This document shows, in pieces, positions 9,701 through 21,291 of a DNA stretch of 64,000 bases. The stretch covers positions 434,001 through 498,000 of the forward strand of contig PUQB01000103.1 in assembly GCA_003024785.1 (NCBI GenBank), read 5' to 3'. The translations under genes were made by a program, and so were the position numbers. Numbering within the stretch: position 1 is the first letter of the stretch; each line of letters starts with the position of its first letter. Below the pieces are notes generated by a model. The model ran no database searches. It saw nothing but the letters and a program-made list of their open reading frames with translations, and was not told the origin of the DNA. The DNA is from Selaginella tamariscina (lineage: Eukaryota; Streptophyta; Lycopodiopsida; Selaginellales; Selaginellaceae).

Positions 9701-9851
9701 CTCGAGGAGTACAGAACATTCGCACACTCCATTACCCATGGAAACATCAATAGAAGATGCAGAAGATCTTGAACCATCTCACAAGCGGCTTAGACCTTCT
9801 TCGCCTCACTCAGAAGGTAATAGCGAAGAAGAATTGTTAATGAATTGTTAG
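6747..9851 (+). pseudogene. broken multi-exon gene with ParB-like and possible methyltransferase motifs
   Basis: The start is ATG 6747 (MESSSNSG), then a 64-bp intron 6770-6833 and an exon with 140 clean codons (CGIEVTLKTRAGEEMSRGIL onward). After that at least five frameshifts are needed. Around 7780-7890 it reads SVKYYIISGQHTITAAQRLL, like the G-H/R-x-x-A motif of ParB/sulfiredoxin-fold nucleases. A Lys/Ser-rich linker follows (8370-8450), then a long conserved-looking C-terminal part (8700-9851) with WVFDYCTRGSVLKECYL and FAVEKD, resembling motif I of class I (DNA) methyltransferases but with an altered glycine loop. The tail is acidic (SSEDESGSMSESEDE). An intron at 8150-8211 holds one copy of the palindrome. 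I cannot name the family. The ParB-like plus methylase-like layout recalls mobile-element methylases of prokaryotes and phages, but introns and codon use are plant-like. Domain calls are tentative. Confidence 0.6.
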
Positions 9852-10105
9852 AGTGACGAATAGTTGTAAATGAGTGTAACATAAGGCATTTTTGTATATT
9901 TCGTTTATATTTGTACAGAAAATAAATTCTCAAGGATTAATGAAGCTTTTAGTTCAAACATGGGTCACACATTAACAAGGTAAATAATATACCTTGATAA
10001 TTTTAAGGTCAGCTAATTATCATTTTGCAGATGTAATGAAACAATTGAGAACATGGATTTTCAGCATTGGCATGAGGTAAGAGAGGGGTTTGGCGACAAT
10101 TTCTT
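9852..10105 (+). other. spacer between two broken genes
   Basis: AT-rich, with possible splice signals (GGTAAATAAT near 9980 and TTTTGCAG at 10022-10029). A short open segment from 10030 (CNETIENMDFQHWHEV) could be an upstream exon of the phosphatase-like gene that follows. Confidence 0.3.
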
Positions 10106-11255
10106 GTGCCACATGTCAGAATGACAGAGTTCATGCAGGAAATGGATAATAATGCAGCTCAAAACATCGTTACCATGGGGGCCACTTCAGTTTTTTCATC
10201 ATCATTTTTATTGGCTTCAGTTCCGAAATCAATTTCTTCAGCGCATGCAATATCTGAATCTTGTAAGGATGATGTACAATTAAATGATGAAGGGATAGGC
10301 AACGAGATAGTGGCAACGGATAAATGTGAAAGGGAGCAAACAAGTGATTTGCAAAGTATTCAAGAGGCAACGCTATCTCATGTTACTCATGGCCATATTG
10401 TGTTGTTGGATGTCAATGGTGTTCTGCTTCATCGACAAAGGCCCGAGGATAGGAAAAAAGAAATCAAACAAGGAGATTTCATTCCTTGTCATGGTAAATT
10501 TCGATATGATATTATTTTTCGTCCAGGGTTGGATCGTCTCTTTCAAAAGCTTAAGGAGATGGGTGCGCTTGTGGGGATTTGGTCATGCATGCAGATTCAT
10601 AACTTAACACCGCTGTTGAATTTGCTTAAGAAACATTGTAGTGTTGCAGAAGAGGTGATCCATACTTTCTTAAGCAAGAAAGGAAAGCAATCCATACTTC
10701 TTCAAGAATGAAAGAATAATTAGGACTCATGGGGAGATCAGTCGCTTAAGGATAATGAAGAATGCACATATCTTAGTAGTAGACGACTCTCCTCAGAAGG
10801 CTATGCTCAACCAAAACATTGCTTGTATTCATTTAATCACTTTCGATCCATATTCTGATACTGATATCATGGATGAGCTAGTGAACTATTTGGATACGTG
10901 CCTTAGAAAGAAGAATCTCGAAAATTTTTGTGAGCAGTATCCACCGTATCATACATTTCTTGAAGCTTTTCTTTCTCGTGATTTTGAATTTTATAAAATG
11001 AAGGATAGCAATCGGGCGCTTTATAATATTATTCTTAAGGAACGTCATTCTTTAGATGAGCCTTTATGCAGACCTGGTCTTATTACATCTTATGTATTAA
11101 CAAGGATGGCAACTCCCAATTGCATTCGTGAGAGTGTTAAGTGGTGGCAACAACATCAAGATATTGACCAAAATGATTTGATTAATTCGGAGAGTGATGA
11201 TTTAGACAAAATGAGGAGATTTCTCTCTGTATGGTTAGGAAGAAAGTATTTATAA
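10106..11255 (+). pseudogene. FCP1/NIF-type HAD phosphatase-like gene, frameshifted
   Basis: Two open frames (10106-10711 and 10755-11255) form one protein split by a one-base shift between about 10640 and 10700; the bridge reads FFKNERIIRTHGEISRLR in the second frame. The first half has the HAD motif I as IVLLDVNGVLLHR (DVNG-L rather than DLDETL) and the FCP1-homology block FRPGLDRLFQKLKEMGALVG with IWSCM. The second half has HILVVDDSPQKAMLN, the FCP1-type VDD-P motif. The family dephosphorylates proteins, including the Pol II C-terminal domain in true FCP1; the substrate here is unknown. The C-terminal 150 residues are unrecognised. No introns are needed, and codon use is AT-rich unlike the window's housekeeping genes. 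Confidence 0.75.
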
Positions 11256-13526
11256 ATAAATTAACATGTTGATAAGGAAATGATTTCATTTGTAATTATG
11301 TTTGATAGTATTTCTTCATTATTGTAAACTATTTTTTTAGAATAATATGAATATTCTAAGATAGTTTAGGAATATTCCTTACTAAGTAAGGTTATTGAAT
11401 GATTAATTAATTAATTAATTAATATTTAATGCTTAATTACATATTAATTAAATGATTAATTAATAATTAAAACTTAAGTATTAATTAGTAATTTATTTTA
11501 TATTCCCATTTTCATGTATCATGCCCACTTTAGTTACAACGTGCATTATCCTAAACATGTAATTTTGTGACAAGGCCATGCTACACATGGAGGCACCTCT
11601 GAAGAGACAATTCTTCACATCAAAATGTACATGAGCTCCTTGGTTAAATGCTGAGTAACATTTAGAAACAAGTGGAGAAGCATGGCCAAGTTCCATGTGT
11701 GGTTGCCACGCCAAGGCCTTCAGAGTGGGACGGCCAAGTAGTAGAGTTGTCACCTCCTATGTTATGCTTACATTATTTCCGTGATAGAGACAACCCCCTC
11801 TTTTTTTGCTTTGAGAGTGGATTGCCACAAAATTACCTTTCCACTAGCAACTCCTTGTACATGCATTTGATTAACACTCCTTTGAAATTAATCAAAATTG
11901 TTAAGTCAAATTTATTGATAATGAGATTACAATCATTCTTTATTGTATGCTTATGATTACAAAAAAGTTGATGATAAATAAAATATTTAAAGTTCTTAAA
12001 TGTATCTAGGTTAAAGTATAAATGCTTATATTGTAAGCCTGTATTGAATGTGATACGAATGTATTTATTGTTTATGCATTTATGGTAAATATTATAGTTG
12101 GTGTCATTCATGTAAACCATTATGTTGGTTATATCTATTTATTAAAAGTATATACATGTTCTTAAAAAATGTATAAAGAAATATTTATATTGGACTTTAA
12201 ATATAGAATTATTTGATGCAATTTTATTATGAACACATCCCTATTGTTTTTAACTTGGTTAACCACCCAGGAAGGAAAATACCACACATCCTTTGTCTCC
12301 ATGTTGGACAAAAGTAGATATAACACACTCAAGGTGAAGCTGAGTAACAATGTGGAAAAGGACAAAAGGTAAATAAGACATTAAGCCGTAAAATAGACTA
12401 ACTTGCTAACCTAACCCTAAATTTGACCCCAAGGGGGGTAAGGCAACCTTAGGGAGTTCTAATGGCAAGTTTCACCTTTGCTGAAGTTTCTCAAGGTATT
12501 TAATGATAGTCAATTGAACCACCCTTACAAACTTAAGTGGGGTTATTTCTCATTCTTAAAGACCCAACACAAATTACATTATGTAATAACAATCAATCTC
12601 CAAAATAAAAAGATATGTAAAAACTATGATAAATAAACTTAAATTAAGGATAAGAATGTCCAATTTAAGAAGGTTAATAAGAGTAATAACTAGGTTAAAG
12701 GTTATTAAATTGTTAAATCTAGGCATGGATAAACTTAAGAGCTTAAACTCATCAAGTTAAGGATCTAGCTTATAACTCACCAAATTAAGAATACCAATTG
12801 AGTTAAAGGTTATTAAATTAAGGATAACAATATATTAAATAATTAAGCTCATTAATGATGGGCATGTGTACTATTTTATAATAAATTTATTTAATGTGTT
12901 TGTGTGTTTATTCGACATGAACACTCATCCAATGGCCATCATAAATCCTAACCTAGTGAGTTTATTCTTAAGCATCCATGTAATGTGTAACATGCATAGT
13001 TATGCATGATCCAATGGCTTGGACAGTGCAATGTGGGTTATTAAGTTCATAAGTGGGTAAATTTATGAAGTTAAAGAGGATAAATTCACAAGATGAGAAT
13101 AAAAATCAATTACTAGGGGAATGTAGTAAAAAGATATTGAGTTGTTGATACTTGCATCATAGAATGAGCATTCCTCTAAGGGTCATTAAATAATTAAACC
13201 TAATAAATTCACTAGGTTAAGAATAATAATTAATTAAATATGTATTGATAATTAAATATACATGGGTAAATTTAAAAGTTTAAAGATAAATTCACTAGGT
13301 TAAGAATAATAACTAAATTAAAGATCCAACATAAAGATAATTCATAAAGTTAAGAATAAAACTAAGTTAAAAGTTTAATTTAAAAATAAATTTATTAGGT
13401 TAAAGAATAATAATTAGGAGAAATTACTTTTATCTACATATAATTAACTTTACACTTGGTGTGTGTGGTTTTATAATGCTTTTTTACACACACTAAGGAA
13501 CTAGCAAAACTTTTGAAGTGTGTGTA
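11256..13526. other. AT-rich spacer with degenerate tandem repeats
   Basis: No credible gene. 11400-11480 is ATTAATTA-rich. From about 12580 to 13430 a loose unit around TAGGTTAAGAATAATAA(C/T)TAA, often preceded by AATAAATTCACTAGG, recurs many times. Open frames here lack codon structure. Confidence 0.7.
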
Positions 13527-13589
13527 TTTTAGACCATAGTTGCAGCCAAACGCGTTCGGCTGCATATCGATGCGGGATTGCTTCCGACG

Positions 13590-14836
13590 GTGGCACAAGG
13601 CTGGATTGCGACGGGTCCAACAGCTAGAGGATTTGCAGGTGGGAAAACGTCTTTGGAAACTCACTGGATTCAAAGGTGGGAGGATCACCCGATACGAGTG
13701 GTAACGGAGACCATGCAACACGCAGTCAAGACCCTTGTGTATGCCCGTGATCGGCTGCGGAAATGGGAGATTGGCAGGAGCAGGGGATCAAAACAGGGGA
13801 TTGGCTGCTCATTGAGGAACAGGGGGGATCTACGGTGTGGTTTGTGTATGACGTGGCAGGCATGGAAGGGGCGAGATTTCGAGTCTCAAGAGAGGACGGT
13901 TTGCTGCAGCCACATGAGATCGCAATTACCCAGTTACCAGATCTGTCATTGGCGCGGTTAGCACGGGTGGTAGACATGGCGAACAAGTACCCCTGTGTGG
14001 ATCCAAGCATCCGACATGGTGAGTGGAGAGTGTTGTACTTTTCACAAAGGGGCCGTGGAGGAACTTGACTTCGATCCCAAGGCGTGGAGGTGGACTGCAG
14101 GAGAATCGGGGAGCAGCTTCTTCAATTACAAACCTGGAATGGGTCATAGATTGCTACTGGGTAAGCGCCCGGTCTCCAAGCTGGCTGACCACTTACATGC
14201 AGCTGGTCTCCCGCGAGGGTTGAGCAAGGATTTCGGGCGGGAGCTTTGGTCGGGTCCCGTGGCCGGCAGCCATTAAGGCGATGATGTGGATGCTTCTCTA
14301 GAACAGTCTGGCTGTGCGCGGGAATATCTGGGGGCTCCCGGCTCAGGGGTGCGAGGCTTGCGGGACGTTGGAGTCGGAGCGGCACTGTTTCTGGGAGTGC
14401 GTTGTGTGCAGGAAATCTGGGCTCATGCACTGCGGGTCGTGAAGCAGGTATGTCGGCAGGACCGCTAGTAAGCTGGGAGCTAGCTTGCCTTGGGGAGCAC
14501 GCGATTTATGTCTCAAAGTCAGCCGGCGTGTGGGTTGTGAAGGGGGACAGAGACCTTCCCAGCTTTAGTCCGGGCCTCGCTTTAGATACAGTGGAAGAGC
14601 CACCGGGGATGTCGTCGAGTCAGTGGTACTTCATTCGGGGCTGCACCATGTGGGCCATTTGGCGATCACGAAATGCAGGGGTGTTTAAGGGGAGGAGGTG
14701 GACGACTCAGCGCGCGGTTGTCTTCTTCTGGACTACACTGGTGTCGGCAGTGGCTTCTCACCATGAGGTTTCTTGGGAACGAGGTGATCTGGAGGAGCGG
14801 GACTTACTAGAAAGACAGTGGCTTCCACTGCTTTGA
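13590..14836 (+). pseudogene. LINE C-terminal fragment (zf-RVT region) inside the TIR element
   Basis: At 14350-14400 one frame reads CEACGTLESERHCFWEC, the Cys/His pattern of the zf-RVT domain at the end of plant LINE reverse transcriptases; just upstream is AIKAMMWMLL. Further on, another frame gives TMWAIWRSRNAGVFKGRRWT, matching the W-IW--RN---F-G motif that follows zf-RVT in LINE ORF2. The 5' part (13763-14068) has DWLLIEEQGGSTVWFVYDVA, not recognised. At least three frameshifts or stops interrupt it, and no RT palm motifs are present. Confidence 0.6.
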
Positions 14837-14956
14837 GTGAAACTTCAACGTCAGGTGAAGTGGAGATGGAGCCCACCTAGGTGGTTAGTGGACTCCCACG
14901 GATGAGGAACCAGGTGCGTGTAAGCTTTCTGGTGCTGGCACTGTCCTGCATGTCTG

Positions 14957-15012
14957 TCGTGCCTGCTGACGCGGCTGCTGACGTGGTTGCTGACGTGGCT
15001 GCTGACGTAGTG
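14957..15012 (+). repeat. four-copy 12-bp tandem, TGCTGACGTGGC type
   Basis: Consecutive units read GCTGACGCGGCT, GCTGACGTGGTT, GCTGACGTGGCT and GCTGACGTAGTG. TGACGTGG is a hybrid C/G-box recognised by plant bZIP factors. The array sits near the right end of the TIR element. Confidence 0.85.
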
Positions 15013-15264
15013 AGGTGGTGGAACATAGTCTAAGGTGTACATAGTATTTTTAGCTAGCCAGCGAAGTAGTACAAACGGCATAGTATGTAGGGGAAAAACT
15101 TGGAATTGTTGGTTGTAATTTGCCCCATGAATAAACTTCTAACATTTCTTCATATCCGAATGTTTGCGAACGCGTTCGCCTGCATATCCAAACGTCCGCG
15201 AATGCGTTCGGAAGTTGATCGCATTGGGCAAACCTTCGGATATGCACATTTGGCTGCAACTATG

Positions 15265-16199
15265 TTTTAGATAAACACTACACCCAAACCACTTTTTATA
15301 TAAACATTTTTACAAGGTCATCGTAATACTAAAAAGAAACTTATGAATAAACATTTACACCTACAAAGTATTAAGTGGATATGAAAGCCAAGTCTGCACC
15401 AATTGCAACATGGACTTTAAACATATTTGCATTTGTTAATTGTGCATGTTAAACAAAATTAGAGTTCAATTTAAAGATAAATAGATTAATCACTTACATG
15501 AGCTATTACTTTATCTCCAAAGTAGACTTTGTACCCTTTGGTGCAACAATTGCCTTCCACTTTCTTTCAAGTATTGTTAGCAAGACAAACATTCAGAAGT
15601 GTGGGTTTTATAATTGAGGACATCTTCACCACCACTCTAAATAGTTTTTCTTTGTTTCCATTAAGTACAACCTGTTTTTGCCAAATATTTGATACATAAA
15701 TGTCACAATAATAATAATAGTAACAAAAAGATTTATCACAACAATAACGACAAAAATAATAATATAGAAAGATTTTATTATCTACTATAAGTCTATTAGA
15801 CTTATTACAAAAAATAATTTAACTTTAATGTTAATCATATATTATTCTTATTGCATCAAAGAGTGTCCCCTTCTTCACTTATAACAAGCCATGATCCATT
15901 CATAAGGAAGTCTATTGGGATTCTTGTTTTCAGTGGCATGTAGAGGTATATCCAAGATGGAAGGAGGTGTACAGTATTGCCTTCCTACCATTGCAAGAGC
16001 TTCAACCCTTTAATATTCTCAATCCTAAATCTAATTTACTGGAGTGAATAACCAAGTTGCATCTAAAGCTTTGTGCATTCCAATCGAACAAGAATTTACA
16101 ATCTGAACTTCTAAGAGAATGCAACAGAGAGGCCTGGTCGCTGTACACTTGCTAAACCATGTTACACAGCTCGCTGTCCATTCTCTTCTCTCTCCACAG
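15265..16199. other. gene-free AT-rich spacer
   Basis: No open frame with coding character. Short homopolymer and (AAT)n-like runs near 15710-15770. It ends at the 3' side of the PLAC8-family pseudogene. Confidence 0.6.
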
Positions 16200-17788
16200 T
16201 CACAGGCGAAGGCGCCACCATCTCCACATAAGGAGCCGTGCTTGCCCGTTCTCTCCAAGCGGAGACGGCCCAGGAGAGGAAGAGTCCGAAGAACATGCAC
16301 CTTCCTCGGACACTCCATTGTCCATCCTACGCTCCTTCACATAAAACTTTTCATCTCTAATATCATACCGCTGTGCAGTCCGAACCTCCTGACACAGCGA
16401 ACACAAGCTGCAAAACATCCACAGCATGCAGTCCGTCATATTCGGTTGCCCACAGCACCATTTCTGCGCAGGAAGTCCGTATGTACCCTCATCTTAATCC
16501 TCCAGAACCCCCCATACATAAGACCAAAGATACTCAACACAATCCCAGCAATTCCCAGTCCTTGCTTTACATACTTGTTGTCGAGGTTACCTGCTGCAAG
16601 AAGAAATATCCAGTATGGAGCGAGCATATAAGCAAGAACGTTGCAATATGCACAAACCGGTTCCCAAAACCGAGCCTCTCCATGTTCCATCCAAACACAC
16701 AGACACTGCACACACTAGTTAAAACAGCACCTCCTTGTCCATACAGCAGTCGGATAGAACACTTCCTTCCCATTCTGGATGCTCCACGACCTTCCCATCC
16801 CTGGACGCAAACGACCTCCTTCGTTCCAGTAGATTTCGAAACCGTCCTCTCCCCTTTCCAGAAGCAGCCCTTGCCCTTTCTTCGAGCTCGGATTGAACTG
16901 CTCCCTCTTCCTGTTTCCGCAGCCTCTCGCCTTCTTCATCTTCAACGTAGTCTTTTCCCAAGCGGACTCAACACATTATAAATCCCACCTGCAACAGAGA
17001 ACCCGATTGCCCCAGAGACAGACAGCCACCCGATAGCCGGCCTCTGAGACCGCTTGTATCCCCAGTTGAGACCACAGAGAGCATACTGCGAGAAGCAGTT
17101 CAAGTGCAAGAGTATCACCACGACTAGCATATGAGCCCACTCATGAGGCTTACGAAGACCATCTTTACAGTACACCTTCCTCAAGGCAATCACATCTGTC
17201 TTGTTCCACCGGTACAGCTGGTACAAGTGGAGGAACCTCTGCGGATGGAGGTAGAGGCACATGAGAGTGAACAGGGCATTCAATATCTGGTTGTTCACCT
17301 CGAACCATGCATCTCTCGCTGTCTTCTGTGGGATTCTCATGGTTGAGCATCCCCGTCATGACCATGAAGAGTATCGCACCGGAGACGGCGACTGCAAGGA
17401 TCCATGCCAGGAGAGCGAGGTTCTTTGGGTTCTCAGCCACTGTGCAGCTAACTTCTTCATTGTCTTCCAGCGTATCTCACCGACCCCCGGGAGGTTCACG
17501 CCTTCTCGGAGCGGGATACCCCCGCTGTTGCTCTCGTGTTCCGCGTTCGGTGTCTGCATTGAAACCAAATCTCGTGCCTGTTCGAGCGTCCGGAACGAGG
17601 TCTGTGAGGCCAAAGACGTGTATCCCAGACTCACCTTGTCCATGAATGTAAGATTTGGAACCCTCCATCCCCGACCACGCTCCTCGACTGTGGTATCTGT
17701 TCCGGTTCTTCATTCGGAATTAGCGATTTCTGTGAAGACGAAGCGAGTGGTGGAGCACTGCTACATACCTTCTGGTCGTTTTCCGCCA
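16200..17788 (-). pseudogene. PLAC8-family membrane protein, apparently intronless and frameshifted
   Basis: Reading from ATG 17788 (MAENDQKVCSSAPP), successive frames give NLPGVGEIRWKTMKKLAAQW, then LALLAWILAVAVSGAILFMV, then ARDAWFEVNNQILNALFTLM, CLYLHPQRFLHLYQLYRW, KPHEWAHMLVVVILLHLNCF, RRSQRPAIG-type text, SVCSVCVFGWNMERLGFGNR, GIVLSIFGLMYGGFWRIKMR and finally MTDCMLWMFCSLCSLCQEVR with TAQRYDI. This is the order of the long plant PLAC8 proteins (At4g23470/At1g11380 type), with a hydrophobic core and the Cys-rich PLAC8 motif at the C-terminus. Five or more one-base shifts are needed (near 17425, 17340, 16960, 16650 and 16440). No introns are needed, so a processed copy is possible. I have not confirmed whether the parent gene has introns. 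Confidence 0.85.
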
Positions 17789-18321
17789 TAGCCCTGTGTA
17801 AGATTCACTCCATAAATTGTGCTGCTGACTGTGGTAGTTAGGTCCAAATGTTGGAATCTACCCCAAAATGATCATAATTCTATTGATTACCTTGCTGATC
17901 CCGCCAGATCGTTACCCTAATTTTATACAAAAGGGATTTAGGGTGAAACGAGTGTATAGGTATATTGGAATATACCTCCTTTTTTGACCGTTGACTTTAG
18001 CACTTTTGTGTGTTGCATTTGTTCTTGGCAAAAACTAGGTCACACCAGATTGGAAGATGCAGCGCTCCAACAGGTAATTGTTTTACTGAACAATCGATGA
18101 TTTCATGGCAATTTAATATATATGTACTTGTTTACATATGGCAGTGCGGGCGTTTGATTGAGAGAGTGGGAACGCTAGTTGTGTGTTCTGGTGTAGTTTG
18201 TGTATTAACAGTATGTGTATGCGTGCACACAGTATATAGTTTATATATACAGCACCATCAAAGGTGTATAACGCACACATACAACACACAGGTTCTTGCG
18301 TGATATACCAGCTTGTTAACC

Positions 18322-19655
18322 ATGGGAAGCTATAGTGGTAGTTCATCCGTTGCACGGTCGAAAGCGAGGTCGGCAATACATGCATTAGGCAGGGGTTTCG
18401 ATGTAACACTGGACCTTAAACTAGAGTATGTTAAGAACACCACAAACGATCGGTTAATACATATTGATGAGGAACGGACTTATGAGCTTGTTTTACCCGG
18501 AGACCTTGTCATGGAGAATGTATCTAAAGATATTAAGTGTGATCAAGGGGAAAACACGCGGTACAGGTCCGATGTCTTGGACTTTCACCAGGTTTAACTA
18601 TTTTTTCATCATATATAATTGTGTGTGTGTGTGCGTGTGTCCTTACGGTGTGTATTATACATATACAGATGTCTGAGAGGTTTAATCAGAACCTTGGGAT
18701 AACAGGAAAATGCCTCTGGGGTTATTCACGACTATGTATGAGTTTAAGGGTCCTTGGCAAGTAGATGCATCTTACAAAGAGTCTTGCACTTGATGGCTAT
18801 TTCGTCAGCTTATATGACGTTCGAGTCTCAAGAGCGCCATTGACGGTCTTCTGAGGAAGTTAAAAACTCTGTTCCTTCTACTTGGCAACCTTCGGAAAGC
18901 CAGGTGTGTGTATAGTTACTATGATAACTATGATATCCATATATGTACGTACTACATATATATACTTATTTATAAAGAGGTATATAGTGGTATATATATT
19001 GATTTCGTTTTGCAGATTTATTGAGAAATATGGTACCCATGTAATTACAGGGGTGAAGATTGGCGGTAAGGACGTGGGTGTACATCTGCCAGAAGCAATC
19101 TTCACCGTTGAATACGGCAGACATTCGACAGTGTTTAGAGGCAATTGCAGAAAGAAGGTTTTCTGACGAGAGTGAAAGAAGTAATGGAGCACTTAAGGCC
19201 TTTAAAAAGGGAGCAAGGAAGAAGGTAATAATACATATTTTATACGTGTGTGTGTGTGCGTGTTAATGTGAATGAATAAACTTTATTATTCAACACAGGT
19301 AGCAGATCCTTTTGCATCAATGGACCGGGCAAGTTCCACCAATAATTATAGTTCAGCTTTCATATCGAATAATGTAAGTGACTTATATATATGTACATGT
19401 ATTTTTTTTGCTTGTACATGCGTGACACGGATATGTGTATACACGTATAGAATGTGGAAGTGATCTTTAGAAGAAAAGGTGGGAGGGATTCTGTAAAAGA
19501 CCATAGTCTCTGGCTTACAACTGTTCCTGAATCTCCAGAAGTTATATCTATGTCGTTCGTCCCCATCACATCCTTACTCGGTGGTATACCTGGAACTGGA
19601 TTTCTTACACATGCCATCAACCTTTATCTCCGATGTAAGAGAGAGAGTAGTTACG

Positions 19656-19689
<34 letters not shown>

Positions 19690-20706
19690 CATACTAGATA
19701 CATATCCACATACACAAGGTGTTTTCTGCAGATAAGCCTCCACTGGAAGAGCTTCAATATTTTCTAGAGTTCCAAATACCTCGTCAATGGTCTCCAACTT
19801 TAGAACCCCCTTGGAGTCAATCCAGTAACTCAAAGCTCCCTGCACTGCAATTTTCTCCCTTTGGTCCAAAGCTAAACGTCTCCACAACCCAGGTGTGTGC
19901 GTGTGCTCTATATATAACGAATATCATAAGTTACTTAATACATATCTTGCAACACAACACAGGCAATTGCTGGGAGGCGTCTAGTAACGGGTCTAAAGTT
20001 ACATCTCCAAGGGAAGAGGCTTAAACACTTATCAATCCACCTACAATACCTTTCAAGTCTCCAAAGATATTGGAAGAACAGTGGAGCGCAAACGTATACG
20101 GAGAACCAATATGGAAGAACGCTGGGACGATATAAGATTCATGGAACCTGTACAGTGGAAGAGCTACTCACAAGTAAACACTGCGCCTATTGAGTGCATG
20201 GACTCGTATATTGGGAGAAGCAGGTGCGTACTTAGTCACAGGTGCACAGTTGCAAGTGGGAAGCCTCAAACAAGGAAGGTGCTATCTCTTTGTCTGCAGT
20301 ACACTAGAGTGCCTGGTTGCAGTATAAGACGCTCAGTGTGGGATCACATGTCAATGCATACATATCCAAAATCAGGCTCTGCAGGTTTCTTCTCACAGGT
20401 AAGGTGTGATTAAGAGAGAGAGAGAGAGATAACAACACATAATATGTTCTTACAGCTTGGGTTGAGCTCGAGTTTGACATCAGGGGCACAGCAGAAGCCA
20501 GAGAGGTTTGTGCAAAACTCCGCGGTTTTCTCAGGAGTCCATCTGGTTCAGCCAGGAGCTCGAAATTTCTCAAGTTTGTTGATGTAAACTGAGATGTCTA
20601 AGGGAATCCAAGATCAACCAGGACACTGGGTCATTACCGGAGGTAAACTCGATGTTGAGATGGGAAGATCTTCCTCAAGGTGAAATACTCCCTCCTGAAG
20701 TATTGA
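18322..20706 (+). CDS. MACPF-domain protein, CAD1/NSL1-like (8 exons, several frameshifts)
   Basis: Exons are about 18322-18591, 18669-18903, 19016-19224, 19299-19373, 19451-19634, 19732-19892, 19963-20398 and 20456-20706. The product starts MGSYSGSSSVARSKARSAIH, then GRGFDVTLDLKLEYV, DIKCDQGENTRYRSDVLDFH, FIEKYGTHVITGVKIGGKDV (the MACPF signature), VISMSFVPITSLLGGIPGTG and CSIRRSVWDH near the end. Arabidopsis CAD1 and NSL1 hold back cell death and salicylate-linked immunity; they are thought to act at membranes. Introns begin with GT-rich microsatellite. About six single-base shifts break the frame (near 18710, 18775, 18855, 19075, 20270 and 20590) although the protein is well conserved on both sides of each, so assembly indels are as likely as pseudogenisation. 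Confidence 0.85.
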
Positions 20707-21291
20707 TAAGTATCATTAGTATAAAATTAGTAAGTGATATAACTTGTATAAATTAAACATTTACATTTTGAATAGTTATCCTCCACTATAATCATTGTGA
20801 GCATATATTCATATTATGATTACAAAATCCACACTGCAGGTCTAACCTTGGTTAATTCTGAGAGAGAGACCAAAGTAAATGATATCATGTAAAGATACTC
20901 CTATCTCTCTGTAAACCATGTACAACTTGTGGAAGTTCATTGTATACATATTCCACACAATAAAAGTAAGCATTATAGCATACCAATAGGAAAGTCAGGC
21001 AGCACAATGTGTGCTGCATTAATAATAATTAATAATAATAATAGTAATATAGAATTATCATTTCAATCTGTTGTTGATGAGTCCGCCTTTGCCTTGGGTA
21101 GTCTATAGTAATAAAGAATCAGTATGCATAAAAGAATATACATGAAACATTATATAACTACTATGCAACATTTCTATAATATATGTGATAATATATAGTA
21201 CGGCGTAATATACGGAACTATACATGTTGATTGTTGTGTGTGGGTGTTGCGTGTGTGCAGATAATACCTTTTAGGAAATGGTGAAGTGGGT
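20707..21291. other. convergent spacer between MACPF gene and microprotein gene
   Basis: AT-rich with (AATAAT)n near 21025-21050. It should hold the 3' ends of both neighbours; no further gene is seen. A spliced 3' UTR for the minus-strand gene is possible because GTATTATCTG follows AAAAG at 21260-21280 (minus). Confidence 0.5.

Larger units (their letters stand above)
13535..15264. mobile_element. hAT-like non-autonomous TIR element (1730 bp)
   Basis: The ends are perfect 16-bp inverted repeats: CATAGTTGCAGCCAAA at 13535-13550 and its complement at 15249-15264. They are flanked by TTTTAGAC (13527-13534) and TTTTAGAT (15265-15272), an 8-bp target duplication with one mismatch, which is the hAT size. 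Subterminal copies of CGCGTTCG(G/C)CTGCATAT occur at 13551-13567 and 15170-15186, with further GCGTTCGG and TTCGGATATGCA pieces near the right end, like transposase-binding subterminal repeats. No transposase is present. The interior is GC-rich and carries a LINE-derived fragment. Confidence 0.8.

Noticed and set aside
6747-9851. Bacterial contamination as the source of the ParB-like motif
   Set aside because: Plant-type introns with clear donor and acceptor sites, AT-rich flanks and continuity with plant genes argue against it.
11493-11753. 86-codon minus-strand open frame as a gene
   Set aside because: No domain, no homologue-like text, AT-rich surroundings and no splice partners.
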